Origin: Ruminococcus difficilis
Lineage (GTDB): Bacteria > Bacillota_A > Clostridia > Oscillospirales > Acutalibacteraceae
Length of the DNA: 64,000 bases
Assembly (NCBI RefSeq): GCF_016680995.1
Contig: NZ_JAEQMG010000010.1
Span: 37,107 to 101,106, forward strand
Direction of reading: 5' to 3'
Within the stretch, counting starts at the first letter, position 1. The number at the start of each line of letters is the position of its first letter. Positions 24,799 through 33,663 of this stretch are shown one piece after another. The notes beneath the pieces are model-generated. The model saw nothing but the letters and a program-made list of their open reading frames with translations. It made no database searches and was not told where the DNA came from. Position numbers and translations under genes: made by a program.

Positions 24799-25741
24799 AT
24801 ATTTTATCGAGAAATTTGACCTTTTTGACTTCAAAGGTCTGACCGTTGAGGTTTTCCAGACACCCCGCCGGGGTCGTGAAACAGAATTGCAGCTTATACG
24901 AATACAGCGCTTGCCGCTTCATATGATAGCGGGCGTTGTATTTTTTATCGCCGTACTTTTCATCCCCCAGCAGCGGATGCCCGATATGCGCCATGTGCGC
25001 GCGGATCTGGTGGGTGCGTCCTGTGTGAAGCAGAACTTCGCACACGGAAAGGGTAGGGGATGGCTCCAATACGGTATATTCGGTGATGATCTTTTTGAAT
25101 CCCTCACGCTCTTTATCGACGATCTGCACGGTGTTGGTTCGTTCATCCTTGCGGTGATATGCGGTGAGCGTCGCGTGCCGGGGCTTCGGACAGCCCTTGA
25201 CCGCGCACAGATAATACTTTTTCAGCTCATTGTCGCGGATCTTCTGATTCATCACGCGCAGCGCCTCGGCGTTCTTCGCCGCTATCACGATGCCGCCGGT
25301 GTTGCGGTCGATACGATTGCACAGAGCGGGGGTGAAGCTTTGATCCTTCTCGGGATCGTAATCGCCCTTTTCATATAAATAACGCAGTACCCGCAGATTC
25401 AGCGCGTCCGCGTCGTAGCGGTTATCCTGATGACAGATCACGCCGACCTTTTTGTCCAGCAGGAGGATGTTCTCGTCCTCATAGACGATATCGAGCTCCT
25501 TTCCCGCTTTGAGAAAGTCATAATGCTTTTTTTCTTCAAAAAACTCGTCCTTGATATAGAAGGTCAGCACATCGCCCTCATTGAGAAAGACTTCGGGGGT
25601 GACCTTCTTTCCGTTGAGCTTGATATATTTGGTGCGCAGATATTTGTACATCAGACTTTTGGGCATGGTTTTAAAACGCTTGGATAAATACTTGTCCAAG
25701 CGCTGACCCGCGTCGTTCTTATTGATGGTTAATTGTCGCAT
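24797..25741 (-). CDS. RluA-family pseudouridine synthase with S4 domain
   Basis: 314 residues from the ATG at 25741 (GGTGAG upstream); the frame runs on to 25837 only through repeat DNA. An N-terminal S4 RNA-binding domain (about 10-60, with L-D-K-Y-L-S-K-R-F) is followed by the catalytic domain. Its signature reads CNRIDRNTGGIVIAAKN; the Asp is the catalytic residue, while the usual HRLD is changed to NRID. Also present are L-L-H-T-G-R-T-H-Q-I-R and H-P-L-L-G-D-E-K-Y-G-D. It makes pseudouridine in rRNA or tRNA; the exact site cannot be told from sequence. Confidence 0.9.
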   Translation of the reverse strand: MRQLTINKNDAGQRLDKYLSKRFKTMPKSLMYKYLRTKYIKLNGKKVTPEVFLNEGDVLTFYIKDEFFEEKKHYDFLKAGKELDIVYEDENILLLDKKVGVICHQDNRYDADALNLRVLRYLYEKGDYDPEKDQSFTPALCNRIDRNTGGIVIAAKNAEALRVMNQKIRDNELKKYYLCAVKGCPKPRHATLTAYHRKDERTNTVQIVDKEREGFKKIITEYTVLEPSPTLSVCEVLLHTGRTHQIRAHMAHIGHPLLGDEKYGDKKYNARYHMKRQALYSYKLQFCFTTPAGCLENLNGQTFEVKKVKFLDKI

Positions 25742-25765
25742 GTTCTCACCGTTTTTTTCAAAAAA

Positions 25766-25870
25766 GTCATTGCGAAGGGCGCATTGGTTAAGGTTGAGAT
25801 TGCCGCGTCGGAACGAGGTTCCTCCTCGCAATGACAATCTGTAATGCGCCCTGTGGCAATCTCAACCGAT
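25766..25870. repeat. Family A repeat with a second, inverted copy nested inside
   Basis: The outer copy (TCATTGCGAAGGGCGCATT ... AATGCGCCCTGTGGCAATCT-CAACCGAT) is split at its hairpin tip. Inside, about 25791-25835, is a full copy in reverse orientation (GGTTGAGATTGCC ... TCGCAATGAC) with its own inner arms GGAACGAGGTTCC. This is direct evidence that the element inserts into new sites. Confidence 0.85.
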
Positions 25871-25977
25871 TAAAAAGGGTCAAATGTACCGGGGAAGTTT
25901 ATTATACCAAAATCCCTATGACAATTCAACTGTAACATTTGATCATTGTCTGCGTAGTATGTAAAGAGGTGATGATC

Positions 25978-26115
25978 ATGCAGAAATGTAAGAATTGCAG
26001 CGTACCGATCGCGTTCTCAGCCGGACTGCTCGTCGCGTCGCTTTTGCCCGCAAAGGCGGTGTGCGTGATCGCGGCGGTCGTTCTGATCATCACCTGTATA
26101 GCGCGCCGTCGATGA
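25978..26115 (+). CDS. 45-residue membrane protein
   Basis: ATG behind AGAGGTGAT. Starts MQKCKNCSVPIAF, with a C-x2-C pair, then a long hydrophobic part forming one or two membrane helices, and ends ARRR. Short proteins of this type are frequent in Clostridia; no function is known. It is 30 nt upstream of the SpoVM-like gene and ahead of the same terminator, so the two are probably one unit. Confidence 0.65.
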   Translation: MQKCKNCSVPIAFSAGLLVASLLPAKAVCVIAAVVLIITCIARRR

Positions 26116-26145
26116 TGTGTCGGCGCGGTCGATAAGGAGGCAGTG

Positions 26146-26238
26146 ATGAAGGTAGTCGTACTCGATCATCCAAAGATACTGGGCTTCTTTCTCAGAAAGA
26201 TCTACGGTATCAAAAAGATAAAGGAAACAAAAGAATAG
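26146..26238 (+). CDS. spoVM: SpoVM-like sporulation micropeptide
   Basis: 30 residues, ATG behind AAGGAGG. Aligned without gaps with Bacillus subtilis SpoVM (26 residues, recalled from the literature), it shares Met1, Lys2, Pro9, Lys10, Leu12, Gly13, Arg17 and Gly21, including the helix-breaking Pro9 needed for recognition of curved forespore membrane. The rest forms an amphipathic helix (KILGFFLRKIYGIKK). SpoVM recruits the SpoIVA coat base to the forespore. A strong terminator follows. Assignment is by this alignment; the gene is too short for statistics. Confidence 0.75.
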   Translation: MKVVVLDHPKILGFFLRKIYGIKKIKETKE

Positions 26239-26250
26239 GGAAGTACATAG

Positions 26251-26274
26251 AGCGGCAGACATCTGCCGCTTTTG
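26251..26274 (+). terminator. Rho-independent terminator
   Basis: 9-bp stem AGCGGCAGA / TCTGCCGCT and TTTTG. Confidence 0.8.
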
Positions 26275-26288
26275 TAATTTGAATGGAT

Positions 26289-26316
26289 ATTGTAGGGGAG
26301 GGGTGCTCCTCCCGTA
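26289..26316. repeat. Family C repeat
   Basis: GTAGGGGAGGGGTGCTCCTC-CCG, a single short hairpin copy. Confidence 0.6.
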
Positions 26317-26375
26317 TTCTTTATCATGCTTCGGATCAATAGAATAAGCCGCCGCCAAAAAGGCAGCGGCTCCGT

Positions 26376-26687
26376 TCACTTTGTCAGTCTGAGTATCTGT
26401 CCCGGATAAATGATATTGGGATCCTCCAGATTATTCAGCGCCAATATGTTTTCGATCTCCAGCCCGTAGCGGTCCGCAATACCGACGATCGTATCGCCTG
26501 GCCGCACCACATAGTACCGCGGCGATTGGATCTGCTCGATCGGCAGTATCAGCTCCTGACCCGGATAGATCGTGTAAGGACAGCTCAGCCCGTTCGCCTG
26601 AGCGATCTTCTTCACCGTTGTGCCGAAGAACTGCGCGATCGCGTACAGCGTGTTGCCGGGGCGTACTGTATAGGTTACCGTTTCCAT
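26376..26687 (-). CDS. Protein made of two LysM domains
   Basis: 103 residues with nothing but two LysM repeats: YTVRPGNTLYAIAQFFG ... IYPGQELILP and YVVRPGDTIVGIADRYG ... IYPGQILRLTK. There is no signal peptide or catalytic domain. LysM binds N-acetylglucosamine chains. Leaderless LysM proteins in spore-formers are often spore-coat or cortex-associated; the SpoVM-like gene next door makes this plausible but not shown. ATG behind AGAGGTAGAG. A GC-rich hairpin with a G-U pair (26345-26372) follows. Confidence 0.85.
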   Translation of the reverse strand: METVTYTVRPGNTLYAIAQFFGTTVKKIAQANGLSCPYTIYPGQELILPIEQIQSPRYYVVRPGDTIVGIADRYGLEIENILALNNLEDPNIIYPGQILRLTK

Positions 26688-26862
26688 ACTCTACCTCTTT
26701 TCCATAATCGGTATTACATTATATGAATATGACAAAAAATCGTGACGGTTCATCGTAGAAAAATATTGAATATTATCATTATATTTCTAATACAGAATTA
26801 AATATAGTTACTTTTTTGATATGATAAACGCGTATAATAACGTGAAATTCGAGGTTGATAAA

Positions 26863-29800
26863 TTGATCTTAAAACGTGTGATTTCACTGATTTTAGCGCT
26901 GCTGTTGCTTCTGTCTGTCACGGCGACTTGTTTTTATGCCGATGAAGAAGAGCAGCCGGCTGAGCAGGTGGAAGAAGTCGTCGAGGAAGCGCCTACCGAA
27001 GCGCCTCCCACAGAGCCTCCGACCGAAGCACCGACGGAAGAAGAAACTGAAGAGCCGACCGAGGAGCCGACAGATCCGCCTCCCACAGAACCCCCGAAGC
27101 CCGATCCCAAAAGGCTGGGCTACGCCAAATACGCGGCTAAGCTGGATGAAACGGTCTATCGTGAATCCGACTTGGGCGCGACCTACACCGAGGACTACAC
27201 GACCTTCAAGGTCTGGTCGCCTACGGCGGATGATGTGAAGGTGTGCATCTATAAGACCGGTTCCGATAAGGAGGAGGGCTTCAATACCATCGCCGTCAAG
27301 CCGATGAGCTTCTCCAAAAGCGTCGGTACATGGTATGTGACGCTTGAGGGCGACTTCAAGAATATGTACTACACCTATAAGATCACGATCGGGGACAATA
27401 CCTATGAAGTGGTCGATCCCTACGCCAAGGCTGTCGGAGTGAACGGCGACCGTGGTATGATCGTCGATCTGGACGATACCGATCCCGAGGGCTGGTCGGA
27501 TGACAGCTTCAAGCGTGTGAGTGAAGCCTCCGACGCGATCGTATGGGAAGTCAGCGTGCGTGATTTTTCCGCGGCGGAATCCTCGGGCGTTAGTGAAAGG
27601 AACCGCGGCAAGTTCCTCGCGTTCACCGAGAAGGATACTACGCTCGACGGTGAAGAGGGCAGCGTTTCGACCTGTGTGAGCTACCTCAAGGAACTGGGCG
27701 TCAATTATGTGCAGATCAATCCCTTCTATGACTTCGCGTCCATCGACGAAGCGGATTCGCTCGATATGCAGTATAACTGGGGCTATGATCCCAAGAACTA
27801 TAACGCGCCCGAGGGCTCCTATTCGTCCGATCCCTATGACGGCAGGACCCGTATCACCGAGTGCAAGCAGATGATCAAGGCGCTCCATGAAGCCGGCATC
27901 GGCGTGATCATGGATGTTGTCTATAACCATACCTACGAATCCGATAATTCGTTCTTCAACCATATCGCGCCCTACTATTATTACCGCTTCAATGAGGACG
28001 GATCATGGTCGAACGGCTCCGGTTGCGGTAACGACGTCGCCACCGAGCGCTATATGGCGCGTAAGTTCATTCGTGAATCCGTCGCGTACTGGGCGGATGA
28101 ATACCATATCGATGGTTTCCGCTTCGACTTGATGGGTCTGATGGACGTCGATACCATGAACGGCATCCGCACGGATCTGGACGCGCTGTCCGACGGCGAA
28201 CATATCATCATGTACGGCGAAGCGTGGAACATGAAGACTACCGTGAATGCCAATACCGTTCTGGCGAATCAGGACAACATGGATAAGATGTCCAAGCGGA
28301 TCGGCGCGTTCAACGATACCGGTCGCGACGCGATCAAGGGCTCCAACTTTGACGCGTCCGGCAAGGGCTTTGTGCAGGAGGGTTCCTCCAAGGGAGGCGT
28401 CCGCAGCGCGATCGAGGGCACCGGCAACGGATGGGCTTCCATCCCCGCGCAATGCGTCAACTACGCGTCCTGTCACGACAACCTGACCCTCTATGATAAG
28501 CTGACCGCCTCTGTTAAGGATGACGGGAAGTATACCCTGCGGCGAGAGGATCTCTTGAAGATGAATCAGTTGTCCGCGGCGGCGGTTCTCATGTCGCGCG
28601 GCGTACCGTTTATGCTCGCGGGTGAGGAACTCGGCAGAACCAAGCAGGGTGATGAAAATTCCTATCAGTCGTCGGTCGAGATCAATCAGATCGACTGGCT
28701 GTCGCGTTATCGATACACCATCATGACCGATTATTATAAAGGTCTGATCAGTATCCGCAAGGCAATCCCCACACTGCGTGACGGCACCGGTGAACGCACC
28801 GAGCTGAATTATCTCGAGAGCTCCTCCAAAAATACCATTGCGTATTCCGTCACAGGAGCCGATATGCCGTCTGTTGTCGTGGCGCTCAACGGCGATCCGT
28901 CCAAGCCCTCTACCATTTCACTGCCCGAAGGCGATTGGGTGATCGTAGCGGATGACCGGCGTGCCGGCTTAACCAAGCTCGGTGACGCCAACGGCACTGT
29001 CAGCGTACCCGCTACATCGGCGCGCATTTTGGTGGACGCCAAGAGCTTTGCCGATCTCGAGCAGGAAGCGCCGGAATGCTTGCTTTATATCCGCTACAAG
29101 GATAAGGCGAATGACGGCTCTGTCGTTTGTGAAGAACGCCTGACCGGTGCGAAAAACGAATCCTACGTAGCGGCAACTCCCTCCGAGATCCTGTTCAACT
29201 ATAATATCCTCTCCGATTCTGGACTCAGCGGAACCTTGTCCAAAGATTTTGATATCATCGACGTCAGCTGCGTTGCGTACAAGGGCGAATATTCCACGGT
29301 GACGGTCAAATTCGTCAACGCGGATAATAAGGTGATCGCCAATACCATCGTGATGACGAACCGTGTCGGACAGCAGTACTACACGCCGTCGATCCCCGGT
29401 ATCAAGGGATATTCACTGGATCTGGACAACCTGCCCGAAAACGGCGCCGGATTGTATACGAAGGATCCCATCGAAGTGGTCTACACCTATAAAGACGCGG
29501 CAAGCACGGATAACGGGGATTCCGAATTCACCTGTCCCGCTAACGTGATCTATTTGGCGGATGACGGCACGATCCTGTCGCTGAAATCCTACAGGGGCGT
29601 CGAAGGGGATAAGCTCGAAATCGAGGAAATGGAGTTTGACGGATACAAATATTATGATATCTCCAACGAAAACGCCGTTTTCTCCGAAAACGAGCTGAAT
29701 GTTCTCGTATACTATCAGAATCCGCAGAGGGCATTTTGGCTGACGGTCAAAAACAATCTGCTGACGATCATTCTGGTGTTCGTCGGATTCATCGCGGTCA

Positions 29801-29874
29801 TCATCGCCGCTGTGATCATTCTTCGACGCGTATCGAAGAAGAGAAAGATGATGTCGATCCAAATCGAGGATTGA
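26863..29874 (+). CDS. Type I pullulanase, membrane-anchored (GH13 with CBM48)
   Basis: 1003 residues from a TTG at 26863 behind GAGGTTGAT. An ATG at 26821 is in frame but lies upstream of a TATAAT at 26833, so it is probably not transcribed. The order is: signal peptide; Glu/Pro/Thr-rich stalk (about 30-80); CBM48-like domain; GH13 catalytic domain with the pullulanase motif YNWGYDP, MDVVYNHTY, nucleophile Asp in FRFDLMG (about 421), acid Glu in YGEAWN (about 452) and ASCHDN. Two MucBP-like domains follow, then a C-terminal membrane helix (about 959-985) and a basic tail. It cuts alpha-1,6 bonds of pullulan and starch dextrins at the cell surface. Confidence 0.92.
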   Translation: MILKRVISLILALLLLLSVTATCFYADEEEQPAEQVEEVVEEAPTEAPPTEPPTEAPTEEETEEPTEEPTDPPPTEPPKPDPKRLGYAKYAAKLDETVYRESDLGATYTEDYTTFKVWSPTADDVKVCIYKTGSDKEEGFNTIAVKPMSFSKSVGTWYVTLEGDFKNMYYTYKITIGDNTYEVVDPYAKAVGVNGDRGMIVDLDDTDPEGWSDDSFKRVSEASDAIVWEVSVRDFSAAESSGVSERNRGKFLAFTEKDTTLDGEEGSVSTCVSYLKELGVNYVQINPFYDFASIDEADSLDMQYNWGYDPKNYNAPEGSYSSDPYDGRTRITECKQMIKALHEAGIGVIMDVVYNHTYESDNSFFNHIAPYYYYRFNEDGSWSNGSGCGNDVATERYMARKFIRESVAYWADEYHIDGFRFDLMGLMDVDTMNGIRTDLDALSDGEHIIMYGEAWNMKTTVNANTVLANQDNMDKMSKRIGAFNDTGRDAIKGSNFDASGKGFVQEGSSKGGVRSAIEGTGNGWASIPAQCVNYASCHDNLTLYDKLTASVKDDGKYTLRREDLLKMNQLSAAAVLMSRGVPFMLAGEELGRTKQGDENSYQSSVEINQIDWLSRYRYTIMTDYYKGLISIRKAIPTLRDGTGERTELNYLESSSKNTIAYSVTGADMPSVVVALNGDPSKPSTISLPEGDWVIVADDRRAGLTKLGDANGTVSVPATSARILVDAKSFADLEQEAPECLLYIRYKDKANDGSVVCEERLTGAKNESYVAATPSEILFNYNILSDSGLSGTLSKDFDIIDVSCVAYKGEYSTVTVKFVNADNKVIANTIVMTNRVGQQYYTPSIPGIKGYSLDLDNLPENGAGLYTKDPIEVVYTYKDAASTDNGDSEFTCPANVIYLADDGTILSLKSYRGVEGDKLEIEEMEFDGYKYYDISNENAVFSENELNVLVYYQNPQRAFWLTVKNNLLTIILVFVGFIAVIIAAVIILRRVSKKRKMMSIQIED

Positions 29875-29988
29875 TGATCTGATAAGATGACAACGCGAAC
29901 TTTCGCCGTGACTGCGGTCGGATCCGCGTTTGTAATAAAGTTGTTGGAAAGTGTTTTTTCATAAATATTTTTTTAAGGAGGAAAATGC

Positions 29989-32900
29989 ATGAAAAAAACA
30001 AGAAGAATCATATCTCTGCTTCTATGCGTGATGCTCGTTGTATCGATGGTATCCGTAGCGATGGTATCTACCTCTGCTGCCGTTGCCAATCCTTACAGTG
30101 TTGCAGCTATGGCGCTGGATTCGGAATATGCCTATGACGGTGAGTTGGGTGCTCTCTACACCCCCGACGCCACTACCTTTAAGGTATGGGCGCCGCTGGC
30201 AACTGAGGTCAAGCTCAACCGCTACGCGACCGGCTCCGATGACGAAGACGGCGCACAGGATCTCGGCACAGTCGAGATGGAAAAGCTGATGGAAAACGAA
30301 AGATGGACAGGCGTATGGACGATCACCGTTAGCGGCGATATCGTCAACACCTACTACACCTACACCATCACTAATCCCAACCACATCTACAACTCTACCG
30401 GCACCAAGACGGTCGAGACGCAGGATCCTTATTCCTATGCGGTAGGCGTGAACGGAAACCGTTCCATGGTTGTCGATCTCAGCAAGACCGATCCCGAGGA
30501 CTGGGATAGAGATTCCCATGTTTTCACCGACAAGCAAACTGACGCGATCATCTGGGAAGTTCATGTCAAGGACTTCTCCTATGCGGAGAACTCCGGCGTC
30601 AGCGCTGAGAACCGCGGTAAATTCCTCGGCTTCACCGAGACCGGTACTACCCTTGACAACGAGGGTTCTATCTCCACCGGTATCGACTACTTAAAGAGCC
30701 TCGGTGTTACCCACGTTCAGATCAACCCGATGTATGACTTCGCGACCATCGACGAGTCCGGTGATCCCACTCAGTTCAACTGGGGTTATGATCCCAAGAA
30801 CTACGGCGTTCCCGAGGGTTCGTATTCCTCGAATCCCTACGACGGCAATGTTCGTATCAACGAGTGCAAGCAGATGATCAAAGCGCTCCATGACGCTGGC
30901 ATCGGCGTCATCATGGACGTTGTTTACAACCACACCTACTCCGTAGACTCGTGCTTCACCGCATGTGTCCCCGAGTATTATTATCGTATGGCGGCTGACG
31001 GCGGCTACAGCCAGCAGTCCGGCTGCGGTAACGACACCGCTTCCGAGCGCGCGATGTATCGTAAGTATATGCGCGAAATGATCAAATACTGGACCGAAGA
31101 GTATCACATCGACGGTCTGCGCTTCGACCTGATGGGCGTACATGACGGCGAGACCATGAACCTGATCCGTGATGATATGGACGCGATCGATTCCCGTATC
31201 ATCATGTACGGCGAAGGCTGGTCGGGCGACACCGTATACGATCCCACCACCTGCACCGGTACCGATACCTTCATGACCGTTCAGGGCAACTCCGATAAGC
31301 TCTCAACCAGAATCGGTTTCTTCAACGATCAGATCCGTGACGCGATCAAGGGTAATGTCTTCCATAAGGAAGAGGGCGGTTTTGTACAGAACGTCAAGAC
31401 TGCCGCTCCCGGCGTCAACTTTGGTATTCGCGCGAATACCGTCGGTAAGTCAAGATGGCACGCGGTCACTCCCGAGCAGTGCCTGACCTATGCGTCCTGC
31501 CACGATAACTACACCCTTTACGATAAGCTCGCTTATGTAGATCAGGCAGGTACGATCGCTAACTATCGTCAGCGTTTTGCGAACGTTGTCAAGCAGAATA
31601 AGCTCACCGGCGCGATCATCAGCTCCTGTCAGGGTATGGATTTCATCCTCGCGGGTGAAGAGATGGGTCGTTCTAAGGACGGCGACGAGAACTCCTACAA
31701 GAGTGCCGCGACCCTGAACATGATCGACTGGTCGCTCTTAAAGACCAACGCCGATATCGTATCCTATTACAGAGGTATGTTCGAGTTGAGAAAGGCGTTC
31801 TCTCCCTTTACCGCCAATGTAACAGAGGCTGACGGCGGCAACTACAAGTACAACTTCGATACTTCCGCTACCGGTTCCGTGAACCCGATCGCTTACACCG
31901 TTGACAACCGGACCGATGGTGAATGGAGCAAGATCGCTGTTGTCTATAACGGCACTAATGTTGAGAAGAACTATCGTTTCACCAAGGCGACTTCCGGCGT
32001 TACCGATGATACCGAGTGGGTCATCGTCGCGAACGATCAGGTCGCGGGTGTACAGAAGCTCGGCGAGTTCAAGGGCAAAACCTTTACTGTACCCGCATAC
32101 TCCGCTGTGATCGCGGTTGAAAAGAGCACCTTTGAAGAGTGCGCGATCGGTTCCGATTTCTCTACTTTGACGATCAACAGCGTCTACAAAAAGACCGGTG
32201 AGATCCTCTCCACCAACACCCTGATCGGCAAGCCCGGCGAGGGTTATTCGGTAGAGGCTGACGGTTCCATCCCGATCGAATATGAGCTCGACTCCATTGA
32301 AGGCGATGTCGACGGTACCTTCTCCGAACAGCCCAAGACCGTGACCTTCAATTATATTGATTATATCCCCGAGAGATTCAGAGCGCCTTATGGCGACGTC
32401 AACGACGACGGTGTTGTTGACCTCCTCGATGTTACCACTCTCCAGAGATATGATGCTAATATGATCCAACTGGATGAAGATCATGCCGCTCGCGGCGATT
32501 ATGATCAGAACGGCGTGACCGATATCGCTGATGTCGTTCTGCTCCAGCGTTATCTTGCCGGTATGATCAACTCTACCTATACTGTCACCACCCGCTATCT
32601 GGGCAGACAGGATGACGGTACTCTCAAGTCGATCGCTAACTCAACCGTTACGAAGTATCGCTACGGTGAGAAATACTCCACCGATCCGCTGACCATTGCT
32701 TATTATAAGCTCGACGAAATGCCTGCTAACGCTTCCGGCACCGTCAACAAGAGGATCGTTGTCAACTATTGGTATTCCTACAGCGTCGCAAGCCCCAAGA
32801 TGCATGTCAAGCACAGCGGCGACCAGACATGGGCGCCCAATCTGTGGGCATGGGCATACGACGGCGCGGGTCAGGCGATCAACTGCTATGACGGTTGGCC

Positions 32901-33162
32901 CGGCTTACTGCTGACGAATCCCGATGAAAACGGCTGGTATGATGTGACCTTCCCGATCCCCGGCGGTCTGAACTACTACTTCATCATCAGCAATAACGGC
33001 ACCCCGCAGACTAAGGACTACGGCGTAGTCGACGGTCAGAATATCGGTATTTCGTATGACGATTATCCCGAGATCTGGGTCGTTATCCAGGATGATCTGG
33101 TAGGCAAGAACAACGGCGACTGGTGTAAGTATTACAACTACAATCCCGACGAAGCAAACTGA
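29989..33162 (+). CDS. Type I pullulanase with dockerin and CBM26-like module
   Basis: 1057 residues, ATG behind AAGGAGG. The order is: signal peptide (1-31); CBM48-like domain (about 48-165); GH13 with FNWGYDP, nucleophile in LRFDLMG (about 378) and acid Glu in MYGEGWS (about 408); a MucBP-like domain; a type I dockerin (about 801-862) with two calcium-loop repeats (GDVNDDGVVDLLDV and GDYDQNGVTDIADV); a second MucBP-like domain; and a C-terminal CBM26-like module (about 937-1040, with W-A-W-A-Y, W-P-G and N-G-W-Y). The dockerin is internal, not terminal as is usual. It is a close paralogue of the preceding enzyme, but should dock on a cohesin scaffold, as in amylosomes. No cohesin is in the window. 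Confidence 0.94.
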   Translation: MKKTRRIISLLLCVMLVVSMVSVAMVSTSAAVANPYSVAAMALDSEYAYDGELGALYTPDATTFKVWAPLATEVKLNRYATGSDDEDGAQDLGTVEMEKLMENERWTGVWTITVSGDIVNTYYTYTITNPNHIYNSTGTKTVETQDPYSYAVGVNGNRSMVVDLSKTDPEDWDRDSHVFTDKQTDAIIWEVHVKDFSYAENSGVSAENRGKFLGFTETGTTLDNEGSISTGIDYLKSLGVTHVQINPMYDFATIDESGDPTQFNWGYDPKNYGVPEGSYSSNPYDGNVRINECKQMIKALHDAGIGVIMDVVYNHTYSVDSCFTACVPEYYYRMAADGGYSQQSGCGNDTASERAMYRKYMREMIKYWTEEYHIDGLRFDLMGVHDGETMNLIRDDMDAIDSRIIMYGEGWSGDTVYDPTTCTGTDTFMTVQGNSDKLSTRIGFFNDQIRDAIKGNVFHKEEGGFVQNVKTAAPGVNFGIRANTVGKSRWHAVTPEQCLTYASCHDNYTLYDKLAYVDQAGTIANYRQRFANVVKQNKLTGAIISSCQGMDFILAGEEMGRSKDGDENSYKSAATLNMIDWSLLKTNADIVSYYRGMFELRKAFSPFTANVTEADGGNYKYNFDTSATGSVNPIAYTVDNRTDGEWSKIAVVYNGTNVEKNYRFTKATSGVTDDTEWVIVANDQVAGVQKLGEFKGKTFTVPAYSAVIAVEKSTFEECAIGSDFSTLTINSVYKKTGEILSTNTLIGKPGEGYSVEADGSIPIEYELDSIEGDVDGTFSEQPKTVTFNYIDYIPERFRAPYGDVNDDGVVDLLDVTTLQRYDANMIQLDEDHAARGDYDQNGVTDIADVVLLQRYLAGMINSTYTVTTRYLGRQDDGTLKSIANSTVTKYRYGEKYSTDPLTIAYYKLDEMPANASGTVNKRIVVNYWYSYSVASPKMHVKHSGDQTWAPNLWAWAYDGAGQAINCYDGWPGLLLTNPDENGWYDVTFPIPGGLNYYFIISNNGTPQTKDYGVVDGQNIGISYDDYPEIWVVIQDDLVGKNNGDWCKYYNYNPDEAN

Positions 33163-33175
33163 TAATCAATGACAG

Positions 33176-33206
33176 GAGCCCATCCGCAAGGATGGGCTCT
33201 CATTCT
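33176..33206 (+). terminator. Rho-independent terminator
   Basis: 10-bp stem GAGCCCATCC / GGATGGGCTC with a GCAA loop, then TCATTCT. Confidence 0.75.
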
Positions 33207-33220
33207 GTAAAAACTCTATG

Positions 33221-33556
33221 TAGGGGAGGGTCTTGACTCTCCCGAAACCCTTCCGTACTATCACTCTAAGTGCAAAGCAGATGCAACTCATTGTAGGGTG
33301 CGGCGCTTGCCGACGTACCGACACTTTTCCGTTTCCTCTCTCTATGCGCGAAGCAGATGCAACCCTGTAGGGCGGGGGCTTGTTCCCGCCGATACCTTAC
33401 CGTTTCATCTCTCTACTCGCGAAGCAAATCACATCGTAGGGGAGGGGCTTTGAGGAGTTGTCCGAATCTATGATTTGGTATACAACTCCCATGCAACAGC
33501 GTTCCAAGAACTGGCGTAGCCTGTGATTGGATAAACGCCACTGCACTCCTCCCGTA
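33221..33556. repeat. Array of four family C units with 70-74 bp spacing
   Basis: Units begin with GTAGGG at about 33221, 33292, 33366 and 33436. Each has a different hairpin (GGGAGGG/CTCTCCC; GGTGCGGCGCTTGCCGACG; GGGCGGGGGCTTGTTCCCGCC). The first three share a linker ending in C-AAAGCA-atgca or GCGAAGCA-aat. The fourth is expanded to about 120 bp (33437-33555) and matches 50468-50590. The stretch fills most of the 500-bp gap between the pullulanase and thrH genes. Confidence 0.75.
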
Positions 33557-33600
33557 TCTATATCCGTTCTATCCGCAAGCCATCCATCTTTCCTTTTCTC

Positions 33601-33629
33601 TTGACAAACATCTCTCTGTGTAGTTTAAT
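33601..33629 (+). promoter_or_regulatory. Promoter of thrH
   Basis: TTGACA (33601-33606), 17-bp spacer, TTTAAT (33624-33629). Confidence 0.75.
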
Positions 33630-33663
33630 AATAGAGTAATATTATTATAAGGAAGGTACTGCT

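Noticed and set aside
24797..25837. Longer pseudouridine synthase beginning in the repeat
   Set aside because: The first 32 codons are family A repeat; the ATG at 25741 has a ribosome site and the usual S4-domain start.
26821..26862. ATG start for the first pullulanase
   Set aside because: It lies upstream of a TATAAT and has no ribosome site; the TTG at 26863 has GAGGTTGAT and gives a normal signal peptide.
33221..33556. CRISPR array
   Set aside because: Spacing is regular but the hairpin parts differ between units and the linkers are the conserved portions; no cas gene is present and repeats are not identical.
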